NCBI RefSeq assembly: GCF_009727055.1
Contig: NC_052355.1
Coordinates: forward strand, 5,584,183-5,648,182
Length of the DNA stretch: 64,000 nt
Source of the DNA: Benincasa hispida
Taxonomy: Eukaryota > Streptophyta > Magnoliopsida > Cucurbitales > Cucurbitaceae
Reading direction: 5' to 3'
This document shows, piece by piece, positions 11,740 through 23,749 of the stretch. The stretch's first letter is position 1, and each line of letters begins with the position of its first letter. Under the pieces are notes generated by a model. The model did no database searches. It saw nothing but the letters and a program-made list of their open reading frames with translations, and was not told where the DNA came from. The position numbers were made by a program, and so were the translations under genes.

Positions 11740-12003
11740 GTCTACACGATAAAACAAACTCTTTGCTCTATCGCTTACCAGCGCTCCCAGAGCTAAACGA
11801 TCGTTTAGCATCTACTATACGATCGTTTAGAAAAATCCAATGATTGTTTAGATATTACAACACGATCGTGTACCATTACTAAGCGATGAAGCCTGAAGTA
11901 CACGATCTCTTAGCGCGCTCCACACAACGCTGGCCTTCCGCGATCGTCTAAGCGACTACGATGCCACGAAGCACCATAGCCTAAGCGATCACTTAGCTAG
12001 TGC
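11740..12003. repeat. Cluster of the CGATCGTTTAG palindromic motif
   Basis: The perfect 16-base palindrome CTAAACGATCGTTTAG lies at 11793-11808, with many variants around it (acgatcgtttag, gcgatcgtctaa, acgatcgtgta, gcgatcacttag). The same motif family is found in all copia LTRs of the window. Confidence 0.65.
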
Positions 12004-12993
12004 NNNNNNNNNNNNNNNNNNNNNNNNNNNNNNNNNNNNNNNNNNNNNNNNNNNNNNNNNNNNNNNNNNNNNNNNNNNNNNNNNNNNNNNNNNNNNNNNN
12101 NNNNNNNNNNNNNNNNNNNNNNNNNNNNNNNNNNNNNNNNNNNNNNNNNNNNNNNNNNNNNNNNNNNNNNNNNNNNNNNNNNNNNNNNNNNNNNNNNNNN
12201 NNNNNNNNNNNNNNNNNNNNNNNNNNNNNNNNNNNNNNNNNNNNNNNNNNNNNNNNNNNNNNNNNNNNNNNNNNNNNNNNNNNNNNNNNNNNNNNNNNNN
12301 NNNNNNNNNNNNNNNNNNNNNNNNNNNNNNNNNNNNNNNNNNNNNNNNNNNNNNNNNNNNNNNNNNNNNNNNNNNNNNNNNNNNNNNNNNNNNNNNNNNN
12401 NNNNNNNNNNNNNNNNNNNNNNNNNNNNNNNNNNNNNNNNNNNNNNNNNNNNNNNNNNNNNNNNNNNNNNNNNNNNNNNNNNNNNNNNNNNNNNNNNNNN
12501 NNNNNNNNNNNNNNNNNNNNNNNNNNNNNNNNNNNNNNNNNNNNNNNNNNNNNNNNNNNNNNNNNNNNNNNNNNNNNNNNNNNNNNNNNNNNNNNNNNNN
12601 NNNNNNNNNNNNNNNNNNNNNNNNNNNNNNNNNNNNNNNNNNNNNNNNNNNNNNNNNNNNNNNNNNNNNNNNNNNNNNNNNNNNNNNNNNNNNNNNNNNN
12701 NNNNNNNNNNNNNNNNNNNNNNNNNNNNNNNNNNNNNNNNNNNNNNNNNNNNNNNNNNNNNNNNNNNNNNNNNNNNNNNNNNNNNNNNNNNNNNNNNNNN
12801 NNNNNNNNNNNNNNNNNNNNNNNNNNNNNNNNNNNNNNNNNNNNNNNNNNNNNNNNNNNNNNNNNNNNNNNNNNNNNNNNNNNNNNNNNNNNNNNNNNNN
12901 NNNNNNNNNNNNNNNNNNNNNNNNNNNNNNNNNNNNNNNNNNNNNNNNNNNNNNNNNNNNNNNNNNNNNNNNNNNNNNNNNNNNNNNNNNNNN
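12004..12993. other. Assembly gap, 990 N
   Basis: A run of 990 N. By alignment with 4299-6490 it should hold the primer-binding site and the first 370 or so bases of the copia-1 5' LTR. Confidence 0.99.
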
Positions 12994-13666
12994 CAACAAG
13001 GCTACCTTGGTATTCTCGGTGTGAGAATCCAGAGGGTGGGCTCTGTTTGAACTTGGTATGAGGCAGACAAAGGAGGAAACACCAACCGCATACACGACTG
13101 GGCAAGTGGGAGATGGTGGTGACCTATCGTATAGGTCGATGCCCAATCGTTTAGATAAAGCTAAGCGATCGTCTAGCAAAAGCTATGCAAATTTTTAGCT
13201 CATCATTTAGCTCAGTCTGTCGCCTACAGACTCTACAAGATCGTTTACTTAGGGCAAGAAATCGTCTAGCAAAGCTATGCGATCGTTTAGTAAATACTGC
13301 ACGATTGTTTAGCTCACCACTGCACGATCGTTTAGCTTGCCCAGCCGTCGTTTAGTAAATCCGAATTTACTTGACGACTACCGTGAGTTTCTTTACGCCG
13401 AGAGAAAACTCATAAAACTTTTTTTTTAAACGTTTATCATGGTTACAATGATTCAATAACCACCCACTACTTTGGCTATTTAAAAGAAAAAGAATTAATT
13501 ATCCAATAATTAATATTATTCTAAACATAAATTATAACCAACTTATCATACTATATTTATAACCTATGTTTTAATATTTCATCTCATGAAACATATAAAC
13601 CATAGTCCTTTTTCTATTACATGGTACTTAATGTAAATCTTATTACACCAATCCTTCACTAGATGG
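12994..13666 (-). repeat. copia-1 5' LTR, partial
   Basis: Matches 4673-5386 nearly throughout, from 'caacaaggctac' to 'ccttcactagatg'. At 13667 the match stops and Athila-like LTR sequence begins. The last 1.1 kb of the LTR is therefore missing. Confidence 0.85.
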
Positions 13667-15167
13667 TAACCAAGTGAATAAATTGTTGTTTTGTTGTTCA
13701 TTGTGTTAATGAGAAAATAAACAAATGTGGCGGATTTGAGAAAAGGCAGTTGTGTGATAGATGCAATGAGTATGCGATGAACAGGTTGAGAAGATCTTTA
13801 GCTAGTGTTACTTGGTAATGCGTCAGACTATGCAATCATGTTACAACTATGCATAGCAAGTCATTTTCCAATGCAAATGCGATGCTCCTAAGTCTAGGAC
13901 GCATGTGTTTAATGCAAAAGTGTCCATAGAGCTTATCCCTAAGTCTCTACTCTTGTCCTATTTGATGATGCAAAATGCATAAAAGTAAGGTGACCGCATA
14001 CAATCATATCCTATCTCTAGGATGCATGCGATACGTTGATAACAAATAGTGCTCATTCCTAAGCTCCTATCTCTTGATTATGCGTTCTAACCTTGCTCTT
14101 CCGAGCCTAGATTCTAACCTGACCTTTCCATGTCTAGATCCTGTCCTTAGACTACCCTCTCGAGTATCTCTAATGGACGAATGAAGCATACATAATACAA
14201 GATAATCCCATAGCATGAAGATTCCCTAGTTGTGCTAACTAAATGCTTCTCAACCCATTTAACTCGTTTAGCTACTCATGTGTAAATAACAGAGAGTGAA
14301 CAAATATCGAGAAGGAAATTCCATTTTCATAAATGAGTTTGAGTACAAAATAACAATGGAAGTTAAAGGTAGAGAGCCTGGAAGCAATTCCTTGCTGACC
14401 GAGGCTTTTACACTGAAATCTTTATTCGGTTCTAAATATGTTCCTGCTTCCGCAGGCGTTGACCCTCTGTCTGTCCCTGAAGCTTCCGATGCTCTCCCAA
14501 GCTTACCGGAACAATCTACCTGCACAACCTCCTCCCTCGCGTCCGCCTTAAAATGAAAGAAAACTAAGAACAAAGACGTGCATATGAACTTCGAACTTAA
14601 AGAATGGTGAACTGGTGAACTGATCAACCCCTTTTCTAAATGCTGCCCTTGGTATTTATAGACATCCAAGGTGAATGGCAGTTTCTCTCTCATGTTCATA
14701 CAGATGGAACGACTTTAATTCTTGATTGATGTGCCGAATATTTGTCACCGAAAACCTGAATGTACTTGTGATCGTTATCGACTATCAACTTAATTCAGAT
14801 TCGACTGTCATGAGCTTTCTGTCCCATTACGATTAATTAGCCTTTCACCTAGATGCACACACCATGTTGCGTTGACCAAGTTGCGGTGATCCTTCTCAGG
14901 TGAATGTTTGCAAACACAATCATCGCAAAGTCTTGCGGTGAAGTTGCGCTCGACCAATGATTTCCTATGATTGCAATTCTTCCATTGCATTAACGCATGT
15001 TCTGCACAAAAAATATAAAAATCAACTGTTCTAATGCGATGAACGCATGCGAACGCAATATTATAAAATTGATGCTTAATGGACGCAAATTAATATATTT
15101 CATCAACGCAAGCTAATATTGTTTAAGCACTTAGCACTATGATAACGTGCATTTCTTCTCGTTATCA
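13667..15167 (-). mobile_element. Truncated Athila-like LTR, minus strand
   Basis: On the minus strand it starts TGATAACGAGAAGAAATGCACGT at 15167 and follows the 1534 and 52878 LTRs through the GCG-rich part, TATA box, 'gactctcgagagg' and 'gttgagaag' blocks. It stops at 'ggtaacaaataaattaac'-type sequence, before the CGCATCA end. The 3' end of the LTR is lost at the junction with copia-1. A 143-codon open frame inside is a by-product. Confidence 0.75.
14651..14660 (-). promoter_or_regulatory. LTR TATA box
   Basis: TATAAATACC on the minus strand, in the same place as 53403 in the related LTR. Confidence 0.55.
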
Positions 15168-15850
15168 GTTTTCTACAAAGTCGTGGAGCTAAAGGCCAAA
15201 TCGAAGCTTTAAACTTGAAGGTAAGATACTTCTAAAAGTCCCTTAAGAGTTTTAATGTCTTAGATTTGAACGTTGTTGGCTGGAATTAACAAATTTGAAT
15301 TTTTAAACACCTTGTCGGAAATAGAGCAGCCAAGAAGAAGATTTGGTCGATTCCGAGCATTCTAGGGCAAATCGAACGACCAAACTCGGAGGTAACGTAG
15401 TTTAGATGATGAGTAAGAGGCTTTTATAGGTTAATTCTAGTGGGTAAGACCGTAAATGAATAATTTAGCCACTAAAAGTAAGAAAATAATGCTCGCTAAA
15501 ATTCTAGGTTTTTCTGTGGCTAGAGGTTGAAGTTGATGTTGATCATGTAAATAATACTGTTAGTGAATAATGTAAATCTTTGTGTCAATCATTACTGTTT
15601 ACATTTTCTTGCTTATTTTTTATTTATCAGTTTCATAACACATTCAATGGCCAAAATAACAAAAGCATTAGACATAATTTGCATGAAATACAATTTTAAT
15701 GTGAAGAGTCTTTAATTAAATCACTTAAAACAAAACAAAAAAAATCTATGTTCAAAACATTAGGGTTCCATAACACAAATTCACTATGACAAACTAGAAC
15801 CCTAGCAAAATATCATATAAAAACTAAATAAAATACAAACATAGAGATCC
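15168..15850. other. Repeat block shared with 58908-59600
   Basis: Begins 'gttttctacaaagtcgtggagc' and is about 90% or more identical by eye to 58909 onward, through 'cttgtcggaaatagagca' and 'cacattcaatggccaaaat'. It looks like the 3' part of a plus-oriented LTR lying against a minus-oriented copia LTR. I could not place its ends, so the element type is open. Confidence 0.55.
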
Positions 15851-17661
15851 AATGAGTGAAAGCGGATCATTCCAAATCCCATTGAGAAAGAGCACAAACA
15901 ATTACAGTCTAAACGGAAACGATTAGGCATAAACAGTAAATTACAACATGCTTCTTTAAAAGACTGAACAAGGGATAGAGTGTGCAAACCTTTGAAGAAC
16001 CTTTTTTCAAGTATCCTTGATCGTTTAGCAACTCGTTCAATAACACGAACTCGAACGCAACGATCAGAACACGATCTCAACGAACAACTGGATGCACCCT
16101 GATCACAATCGAGTTCAATCCAATCCTCGAATGGAACTAGAATACCGCCACAATGGTTGCCTTGGTATTCTTGGTATGAGAATCAAGGAGTTGTGGGCTC
16201 TGTATGATTTTTGATTGAGGAAAGAAGGAGGTAGACGATCGAGTAAATGGGAGATGAATGAAATCCATCGTATAGACTAGATACTCGATCGTTTAGAAAG
16301 ACGAAGCTTATTGTATAGCCTTTACTACTCGATCGTGTAACAACGAGTAAACGAGTAACTATCGTATAGTAAACTTGTAACTCGATTGTGTATGCTCTCT
16401 ATACTATTGTTTAGTAAATACTTTTACTTGATAGCCTTTTTTGTGAGATTATTCCAAATGAATCATCAACTGAATTTTGGAAAATCATTTTCCTTTTATC
16501 TCACAGTTACTATAAAATTTCCAATAACCTCCCACTCGGTTCGATTATTAGAGAAAAAGAATAATTAATTAGTTATTACAGAAAAAGAATAATTAATTAA
16601 CATATAATTAATATGTTATAAATAAATATAATAACCAACTTATCATATTATATTTATAATCGATAGTTTTAATATTTCATCATATGAAACATATAAACCA
16701 TATTTCCTTTTCTATTTTAAGGTATTTAATATAAATCATATTTATATTAATTTACATATAATTGAATTTCCTCTTGTTAATTTGAATACTTTAAATTAAC
16801 CCAAAATCTGATTCTCAACTTGAATGCATTGAGCTACCAAGGGGACCTCATGAACCTGTAGCTTAAAGCTCCAACGGTATGTGAATTACTGATTAAACTG
16901 TTTAATCACGAGATCTACCATCCGTTAACTGTTGGTCACTCCACTACAGATATATTTCTATGTCAATATGACCAATCAATAGTGCGATGACCCTTCACAA
17001 ATCGCTTGTAAGTACAATTGGGCCAATTCACCGTTTTTCCCCGTGTAGTTACATCTAACTCCTTAAGTACTACTGATTCCTCTAATAAATAATAATTCAT
17101 AGTCCTACTATGACTAGGTCCTCTCGGGCCAGGAGAAGGTGTGGCCACTATGTTCAAGACCCAGGATCAACCCTTAAGGAAACAATTTATCTACTTACCC
17201 CTGCTTCGGGAAAGGAGTGAATTCCATCTTGTGTAGCACAGTTCCCAACTCCCAAATCAAACGAATCCTCAAAATGGTAGGCATGTTGGTTTGGCAATCT
17301 GGCCAATCTCACTAATACAAATCAAAGGACTGCCCTCATAGGCAGAAGTTCCCAACTCACTCTGAATTAAGGTCATGTCACCTATGGTCATTCTAGTAAA
17401 ATGTAAGTCTCAATTATCAACGTTGTTATATAAAGAAACTAATCATTTCGTGGTCCGATCTTATACAAACTCTTTGTATAGGATACCCCCACTCGCATGT
17501 CTCTGCATCAATGGTTAGGATAAAACCATTCGTACCATTTTACAACACTTGTAACATCTACAAAGCAGGTCGTATCCGTAGTGTCATAAGGATAAGGTTT
17601 GCCTCTTTTATCCATATACGACAGACCAGTTAGGTTATTACTTAAGGCATGATCCACTTGT
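15851..17661 (-). repeat. Old copia LTR, left part, split by copia-2
   Basis: Related to the copia-1 LTR and to 59601-61209. It contains the CGATCGTTTAG and ATCGTATAG cluster at 16260-16440 and a long AT-rich centre. It is interrupted at 17661 by copia-2 and resumes at 30233, where it runs to a CA end at 30403. No internal coding region of the same element adjoins it, so it may be a solo LTR. Confidence 0.75.
17657..17661. repeat. Target site duplication CTTGT (left)
   Basis: CTTGT directly precedes the copia-2 LTR and is repeated at 30233-30237 directly after the other LTR. Together they rebuild the uninterrupted LTR sequence 'gatccacttgtatg', which is seen intact at 46512-46525. Confidence 0.9.
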
Positions 17662-19609
17662 TGAAGGATCTCATACCGAGAGTTCCATGAGTGGGTTTAG
17701 ATCGCTCCGATTTCACAGTAATCGAAACATAAATGACATACATTCCATAGATACAGTTATGCATATAAAACTCATTATCGGCATGCTCAGAATACAATAA
17801 AACACAAGGAAAAAGGTTCATACCAAATGAATACTGTCTTCGTATGACTAAACCCTCAGTAGCGGGGACGACACCACCACAAGAGAAACCCGGGTATCCT
17901 CGGCGTTAAAAACACAAAGAGTGGGCTCTGGTGAGTTTGTAGAGGACGGAGGAGAAGACGTTGTGTAGACGATAAGCAAGTGGGAGATGAACTCTGCTAT
18001 CGTATAGTGGAAATGCTTATCGTATAGTAGAGCTACACGATCATTTAAGAATAACTGAACGATAGTTTAGGAAAGATGTATAAGATCATTTAGAGAACGT
18101 GTGAGGTAGACGATCGTTTAGATGAATGAGATTCTATCGTATAGGCAATCACGATTGCTTTCACAAATTCTTCTAGGCGCGGACGATACGAATACATGAT
18201 TGAATGAAGTGAAAATGATTTTCATTGTTTTAATCTGCCGGTTACCATAACCTTCGTAGCCCTACTTCCCACGTACGAACTAGATCAATCGGTTAATTAT
18301 CAAATAATAAATCAATTAATTTAATTAATAAATATAATCATATTATATTTATATCCTATAGTTTGATATCATATATCTACTATAGTATTTTCTCCTCTAC
18401 TTGATATAAATCATATTTATATCTAATTTCCTCCAAAATAATGTATCTCATATATTTAGCCAATTATATCATATATAATTGAACTTCTTCTTGTCAATTT
18501 GAACATTTCAAAATTAACCCAAACACTGATTCTCGACTTTATCCAAGCTACACAGGTGACCTATTGGGCCTGTGGCTCGAAGCTCCAATGGTACTAAATA
18601 GCTGACTAAACTCTTTAGCCATCAGATTCACCATCTGTTAACTGTCAGTGATTCCACTAAAGATCAACAGCTGAACTCTTCTTACCACAAATATATTTTC
18701 GTGTCCATCGGATATAACCAATCATGAGTACGATGACCCTTCACAGATGCTCGTAAGTACAGTTGGGCCAATTTACCGTTTTGCCCCTGTAGTTACATCT
18801 CACTCCTTAAGTACCACTGATTCCTTTAATGAACAATATAACATAGTCCAACTATGTGTGAACACCTCTCGGGCCAAGAGAAGGTGTGTGGCACCACATC
18901 GTTTAAGCCCTGGAATCAGCCCTTAAGGGAGCCATCTTTCTATTTACCCTTACCTCGGGGAAGAAGTGAATTCCATCTTGTGTAGCTGAGTTCCCAGCTC
19001 CCAAATCAGACGAATCCCCAAAATGGTAGGTTTAAATCGACAACTTGGCCACTCGCACCCATACAAATCAAAGAACCGCTCTCAATGGCAAGAGTTCCCA
19101 ACTCACTCAGGATGAAGGTTATGTTACCTATGGTCATCCTAGTGAAGTGATGTCTTTGTCATGAACGATGTTATATAACGAGACATTAAAACTTTGTGGT
19201 TAGGTCTTATACAAACTCTTTATATAGGACGCCCCCACTCGCATGTCCCCAACACGAATGATCAAGATCAGACCATCTGTGACAAGTCACAACACTTCTG
19301 ACCATTCCACAAATAGGGCCACATCCGTAGCGTTACCAAGATAAGGCTTCCCTCGTATATTCATTTACTACAGACCATTTTGGTTATCACTCAAGATATG
19401 ATCCAGTTGTATGTCACCACATACATGCTTAAGTCACATACAGATAATCGGGGATTTTATGTTTATTGGTTTGTGGTAAAGCAAATAAAACAAATAACCG
19501 AGGAAAACAATAAGATGTGAAGTAAATATCATGTATTAACAATCACTAGTGTTCGTATAGATCGTTTACAAACTACAGGACACGAGACATTAGGGCATCA
19601 ACCCCAACA
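17662..19609 (-). repeat. copia-2 3' LTR (1948 bp)
   Basis: Begins TGAAGGATCTCATACCGAG and ends GCATCAACCCCAACA on the plus strand. It matches 28193-30232 closely but lacks about 70 bases found at 28400-28475 in the other LTR. CGATCGTTTAG-type motifs lie at 17990-18150. Confidence 0.93.
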
Positions 19610-19621
19610 ATTTCCCACTTG
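19610..19621 (-). promoter_or_regulatory. copia-2 polypurine tract
   Basis: CAAGTGGGAAAT on the minus strand, directly before the LTR start TGTTGGGGTTGATG. Confidence 0.75.
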
Positions 19622-19739
19622 TCCTAAAGCGAAGTGAGGTGTACAAAAAACTTAACACAAAACAATAAACTAGGGCATAAAAGCCCAATACAATAAAATC
19701 TCCCACTTGCCCTAGTTCAGCCGCGGGTGATTCTGTAGA

Positions 19740-20640
19740 CCCATGCTCCGTAGGTGACCCTCAAACATTGTAGCCATGAGAGCCTATAAACGGGTTAGCA
19801 ACATTGTGCCCCAAAGCGATCTGCGTGACGATCACGTCCCTCGATGCACTATCTCGCGGATCAGATGATACTTCCGCTCTATGTGTTTACCGCGCCGATG
19901 ACTCCTTGGCTCCTTGGAGTTTACCACTGCCACACTATTGTCACAATAGAGGGTAATGGGCCTAAACATATCTGGAACAACTTTCAGGTCTGTTAAGAAC
20001 TTCCTAAGCAAGACAACCTCCTTAGCAGCTTTGCAAGTCGCTACGTACTCCACCTCCATAGTGGAGTCGGCGATGCACCCCTGCTTAGTGCTTCGCCACA
20101 CTACAACTCCTTCATTAAGAGTAAAGATTGACCCTGATGTGGACTTGCGAGAGTCCTTATCAGTCTGAAAGTCAGAATCCGTGTATTCTGTAAGGATCAA
20201 ATCCCTCGAACCATACACGAGCATGTAGTCCCTCGTTCTCCAAAGATACTTGAGGATGTTCTTCACTACGGTCCAGTGACCTTGGCTTGGGTTAGACTGA
20301 TACCTACTGACTATGCCCACAGTGTAGCAGATGTCTGGACGAGTACAGAGCATCGCATACATCAAACTGCCAACGACAAATGCATATGAGACCCGTCTCA
20401 TCTCCTCAACCTCTTGAGGTGTCATAGGACACATTTCCTTAGACAAAGTGACTCCATGCCTGAACGATAGTAGACCCCTCTTGAAGTCCTTCATCGAGTA
20501 CTTGAGCAACATCTTGTCAATGTACAATGCCTGAGACAATGCTAGCAGTCTGTTCTTACGATCCCGAAAGATATGTATACCTAGAACAAACTGAGCCTCT
20601 TCTAAATCTTTCATCTGGAATTAGGTCGCTAGCCAGTTCT
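19740..20640 (-). pseudogene. copia-2 RNase H and C-terminal RT
   Basis: The longest frame is 260 codons (20614-19832). It begins KDLEEAQFVLGIHIFRD, the copia RT C-terminal segment, passes through SYAFVVGSLMYAMLCTRPD and ends in RNase H. Acidic RNase H residues are present in LTEYTDSDFQTD, DSTMEVEYVA and LYCDNSVAV. The tail has HIERKYHLIRE, the usual His-containing end of copia RNase H. A stop follows, and the last tail lies in another frame near 19760-19830. This is the best-preserved pol part in the window. Confidence 0.9.
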
Positions 20641-21480
20641 TAACTGCAGTCAATAGACCTACATCATTCCCAATGAGTAGGATATTGTATACATACAACA
20701 CTAAGAAGATTACTGAAGCGTTGATGATCTTCTTGTAGACACAAGGTTCATCAACGTTTTGTTCAAAGCCATACGACTTGATCGCAGCATCAAATGGAAT
20801 GTTCCAAGATCGAGACACCTGTTTCAGTCCATAAATGGACCAATTCAATTTTCAAACCTTTTGCTCTTGACCTTGGGCTATGAATCCCTTGGGTTGCACC
20901 ATATAAATGGTCTCCTTAAGATTACCATTCAGAAAGGCCGTCTTGACGTCCATTTGCCAGATCTCATAATTATAATGACCTGCAATGGACAGGAGGATGC
21001 AGATCGACTTTAACATGGCAACAAGCACAAAAGTCTCCTCATAGTCGACTCCCTCTACTTGGGTATGACCCTATGCCACAAGTCGAGCCTTGAAGGTCTG
21101 TACCTTCCCATCAGCACCCCATTTGCGCTTGTAAATCCATTTGCAACCTATAGGGCGAACCCCATCAAGTGGATCTACAAGATCCCATACTGAGTTGAAG
21201 TACATCGACTCCATCTCGAGATCCATGGCCTTGACCCATTCATCCCGGTCAACATCCTCCATTGCCTTCTTATAAGACAACGGATCCTCAACGTCGCCAT
21301 CTGCTACCATAGCAAGGATTTTCGTGAAACCCAGATAGCGAACGGATGGGTTTGCAACCCTCCCACTACGTCGAGGTTCCCTCAACTCTTGAGGTGGAAC
21401 CGACCTACTGGATGAACTCCCATCAACAACTCTTGTTGATATAGCAGGCTCTTCAACAACTCTTGTTGAAGTTTAGTAGT
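20641..21480 (-). pseudogene. copia-2 reverse transcriptase with lost YVDD
   Basis: The minus strand reads RSGRVANPSVRYLGF, GCKWIYKRKWGADG, FKARLVA, then in other frames the first catalytic Asp region, then SIYGLKQVSRSWN, DEPCVYKK and LVLYVYNILLIGN. The copia RT catalytic motif is YVDD, as in copia-1, copia-3 and the fragment at 34965. Here both Asp are replaced, giving YVYN (20670-20700). RT without these metal ligands cannot copy RNA. Frameshifts near 20850 and 21070 also break the frame. Confidence 0.9.
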
Positions 21481-22290
21481 TTCATTGGAAAGCTCACACA
21501 ACACGACTTTGCTTCATGGACTATGTTTCCTTATATGATTCTACTCCAGGAAAGTAGCGTTTGTTGAAACAAACACCTTATTTTCCATTAGATCATAAAA
21601 ATAACCCCCCCGTGTACCTTTGAGGTAGCCTACAAAGAGGCATAACCTCGACTGTGGTTCCAACTTCTTGGGATTGGCCTCAAACACATGTGCAGGGCAA
21701 CCCCAAATACGGAAATAACGTAAACTAGCTTTACGCCCGTTCCACAACTCCAGAGGTGTTCTTGCAACACTCTTGGAGGGAACACAGTTGAGTATGTACA
21801 CCGCAGTCTCCACTGCGAAACCCCAAAACGAGTCTGGTAAGGAAGCGTAACTCATCATCGAACGAACCATGTCTAACAAGGTCCTATTTCTCCTCTCCGC
21901 TATACCATTATGCTGAGGTGTACCTGACGTTGAGAGTTGGGAAACCATTTCATGTTCTATCAAATAGTCTTGGAATGCGGAGTCCAAAGATTCTCCACCT
22001 CGATCTGATCGAAGTGTTTTAATCCATCTATCTAATGCGTTTTCAACTTCAACTTTGAACTTTTTGAACTTTTCAAAGGATTCAGATTCCGTTACAAAAT
22101 ATAAACATACCTGTACTTGGAGTAATCATCAGTAAAACTGATAAAATACTCATAGCCACCTCGAGCTCGCACATTCATAGGACCATAAAGGTCAGAATGT
22201 ACTAAGTCAAGAGGCTCATTGGCTCTAGAACCTTTTCCAGTAAAAGGTCGTTTAGTCATCTTATCCTCAAGGCAAGATTCGCACATAGGT
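21481..22290 (-). pseudogene. copia-2 integrase
   Basis: Minus-strand frames give the zinc-binding CESCLEDKM, then LVHSDLYGPMNVRARGGYEYF with the first catalytic Asp intact, a LRSDRGGE-type second Asp in another frame near 22000, and QHNGIAERRNRTLLDMVRS with the catalytic Glu. The C-terminal part (FWGFAVETAVYILN, LFVGYLKGTRGG) is a good match to copia integrases. Frameshifts lie near 22090 and 21990, and a stop lies near 21540. All three catalytic residues can be seen, but not in one frame. Confidence 0.88.
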
Positions 22291-23373
22291 AAAGAATTTT
22301 TTTTCTAACTCATTTAGAAGTCCATTCTTCACTAATCTCTCAATCCTATTGAGATTGGTGTACCCTAAATGTAGATGCCATAGTTGGGCATTTTCTTTTG
22401 GAGAAATTCGTTGACGTTTTGAATGAGTTATGACAGTTCTCAACATTTCAGTATTATGGAGGGAATTAATGGCTAACGGCCTTAGCACATATAAATTCGA
22501 TTCCAGATTTTCTGTGCAAATAAGGACATCATTTTTATGAATAAACGCTTTACTCAGATTAAAAGAAACAGTGTATTTACATTGCAATAAATACTTTACA
22601 GAAATAAGATTCCTTTTTAGTTCAGAAACAATATATACATCATTTAAAATTGGAAACCTATTAGGTAAAGTCAACTGGAGTCCTCCCACTGCCACAGCTG
22701 AGACGACGTGCCCGGTGCCTACTCGCATCGTCATCCCCTGAAAAGAAGAAAAAACATGGTTAGTGATGCCTAAATCAATTATCCAGGCAGAATCATCATT
22801 CTCCACTAAACAAGTTTCGAGCACAAGTAAATCACATTTACCTTTATCCGCCTTGGCCTTAGCCTTGGCTGCTTTCTTCTCCTTCAGATACCAAGGACAG
22901 TTCCTCTTCCAATGTCCATCTTGGTTGCAATGGAAACACTTTCCCTTAGCAATTGGTGGATGCCTCCTTAGGGCGACAGGCGGTGGGTTAGTAGGTGCCT
23001 TCCCTTTTCCCTTACCACCATTCTTCTTCTTCCCCTTTGCAGAGTTAGAAGTAGAAGGTGCAGACCTCGTTCCTGAGGTCGAACCTCTATGGAACGTCCT
23101 TGAGGATGAAGCAACATTTGCCTCACCCTTTTGCCTCTCCTTACTTTTAAGTAAAGATTGGTATGTCTGTAACTCATTGAGGAGAGTTATAAGGTTATAT
23201 TTCACTTTGTTAAGAATCACATTGCTAACAAAGTGCAGGAAACTCTCAGGCAAAGAATGCAGGATTATGCTAATCTGGCTGCCCTCATCGATGGTAGACC
23301 CATTCAACTCCGCCACATTGAAGTGGACCATCATGTTTAGCACATGTTCACGAACAGAGGTGCCTTCTTGCAT
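22267..23373 (-). pseudogene. copia-2 gag C-terminal half, zinc knuckle and protease
   Basis: A 368-codon frame. Residues 1-75 are the C-terminal helical part of copia gag (UBN2-like: EHVLNMMVHFNVAELNG, LLNELQTYQSLLK). A Gly/Lys/Pro-rich linker follows. The zinc knuckle CFHCNQDGHWKRNC is intact near residue 146. The protease motif reads IIDLGITNH where the family has DSGATNH, so Ser and Ala of the active site are changed. The frame then runs to the GAG-pre-integrase segment LWHLHLGYTNLNRI. Gag would package element RNA; here the N-terminal half is in other frames. Confidence 0.9.
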
Positions 23374-23719
23374 TATTGGAGTTGAATTTTTATTATAACG
23401 TAGTCCTCATGCATAAGCTGGATCTAGACTTGGTTGTGATATCATCCACTGCGCAGGAATATCCATGATCTCACGGGCATGTAGCACACAATATAGAGGC
23501 TCATGCTTCTTGTGCCAGAGAACATGTCCATGAAAGGACTTAAGCCAAAGTTATAGGGCCGAGGCCTTCTCATTCTCCTTGATCCATCGCTCGTATGCCT
23601 CCTGAACATTTCGGAGTGGCATTTGGAGCTGGAACTAGGAGGACAAGCCTCATGAGACGACGAACATGAGGAGCTCCCATTGATGAATTCATAGGATCGT
23701 CGTGATCACGTGTTTCCAT
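23374..23719 (-). pseudogene. copia-2 gag N-terminal half
   Basis: An ATG at 23719 starts METRDHDDPMNSS, preceded by the A/T-rich leader end. Then broken frames give QEAYERWIKENEKA and a KKHEPL segment that match the copia gag fragment at 47878-47969 and 54578-54690. Stops and frameshifts separate it from the 368-codon frame. The ATG is chosen by position only. Confidence 0.65.
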
Positions 23720-23749
23720 GTTTAAAAAATTTGCTGCCAGTTAATTTTT

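Larger units (their letters stand above)
9851..12003 (-). other. copia-1 5' internal region, apparently without gag
   Basis: About 2.15 kb on the 5' side of the protease in a place where gag is expected. No gag motif or zinc knuckle is visible in any frame. The region holds a diverged 162-bp tandem repeat (10369-10633), six spaced copies of a TATAACAYTTATAA-like motif (11171-11485) and a dense cluster of CGATCGTTTAG motifs (11740-12000). It may be a long leader, or sequence that replaced gag. Confidence 0.55.
4299..13666 (-). mobile_element. copia-1: Ty1/copia element, minus strand, 5' LTR truncated
   Basis: Order on the minus strand is partial 5' LTR (12994-13666), gap, long leader (9851-12003), protease, integrase, reverse transcriptase, RNase H, polypurine tract and complete 3' LTR (4299-6490). 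No clear gag was found between leader and protease. The 5' LTR stops at 13666 where an Athila-like LTR fragment begins, and its start lies in the 990-base gap. The left flank ends aaaac; the matching right flank is lost, so no target duplication can be confirmed. Confidence 0.8.

Noticed and set aside
11989..13179. Open frames of 353-396 codons
   Set aside because: They run through the 990-base N gap, so their length is meaningless.
14268..14699. 143-codon minus-strand open frame
   Set aside because: It lies in an Athila-like LTR across the promoter and transcript start region, with no recognisable domain and no conserved frame in the other LTRs.
22763..23398. 211-codon plus-strand open frame
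   Set aside because: It is antisense to the copia-2 gag and zinc-knuckle region, which has clear motifs on the minus strand.
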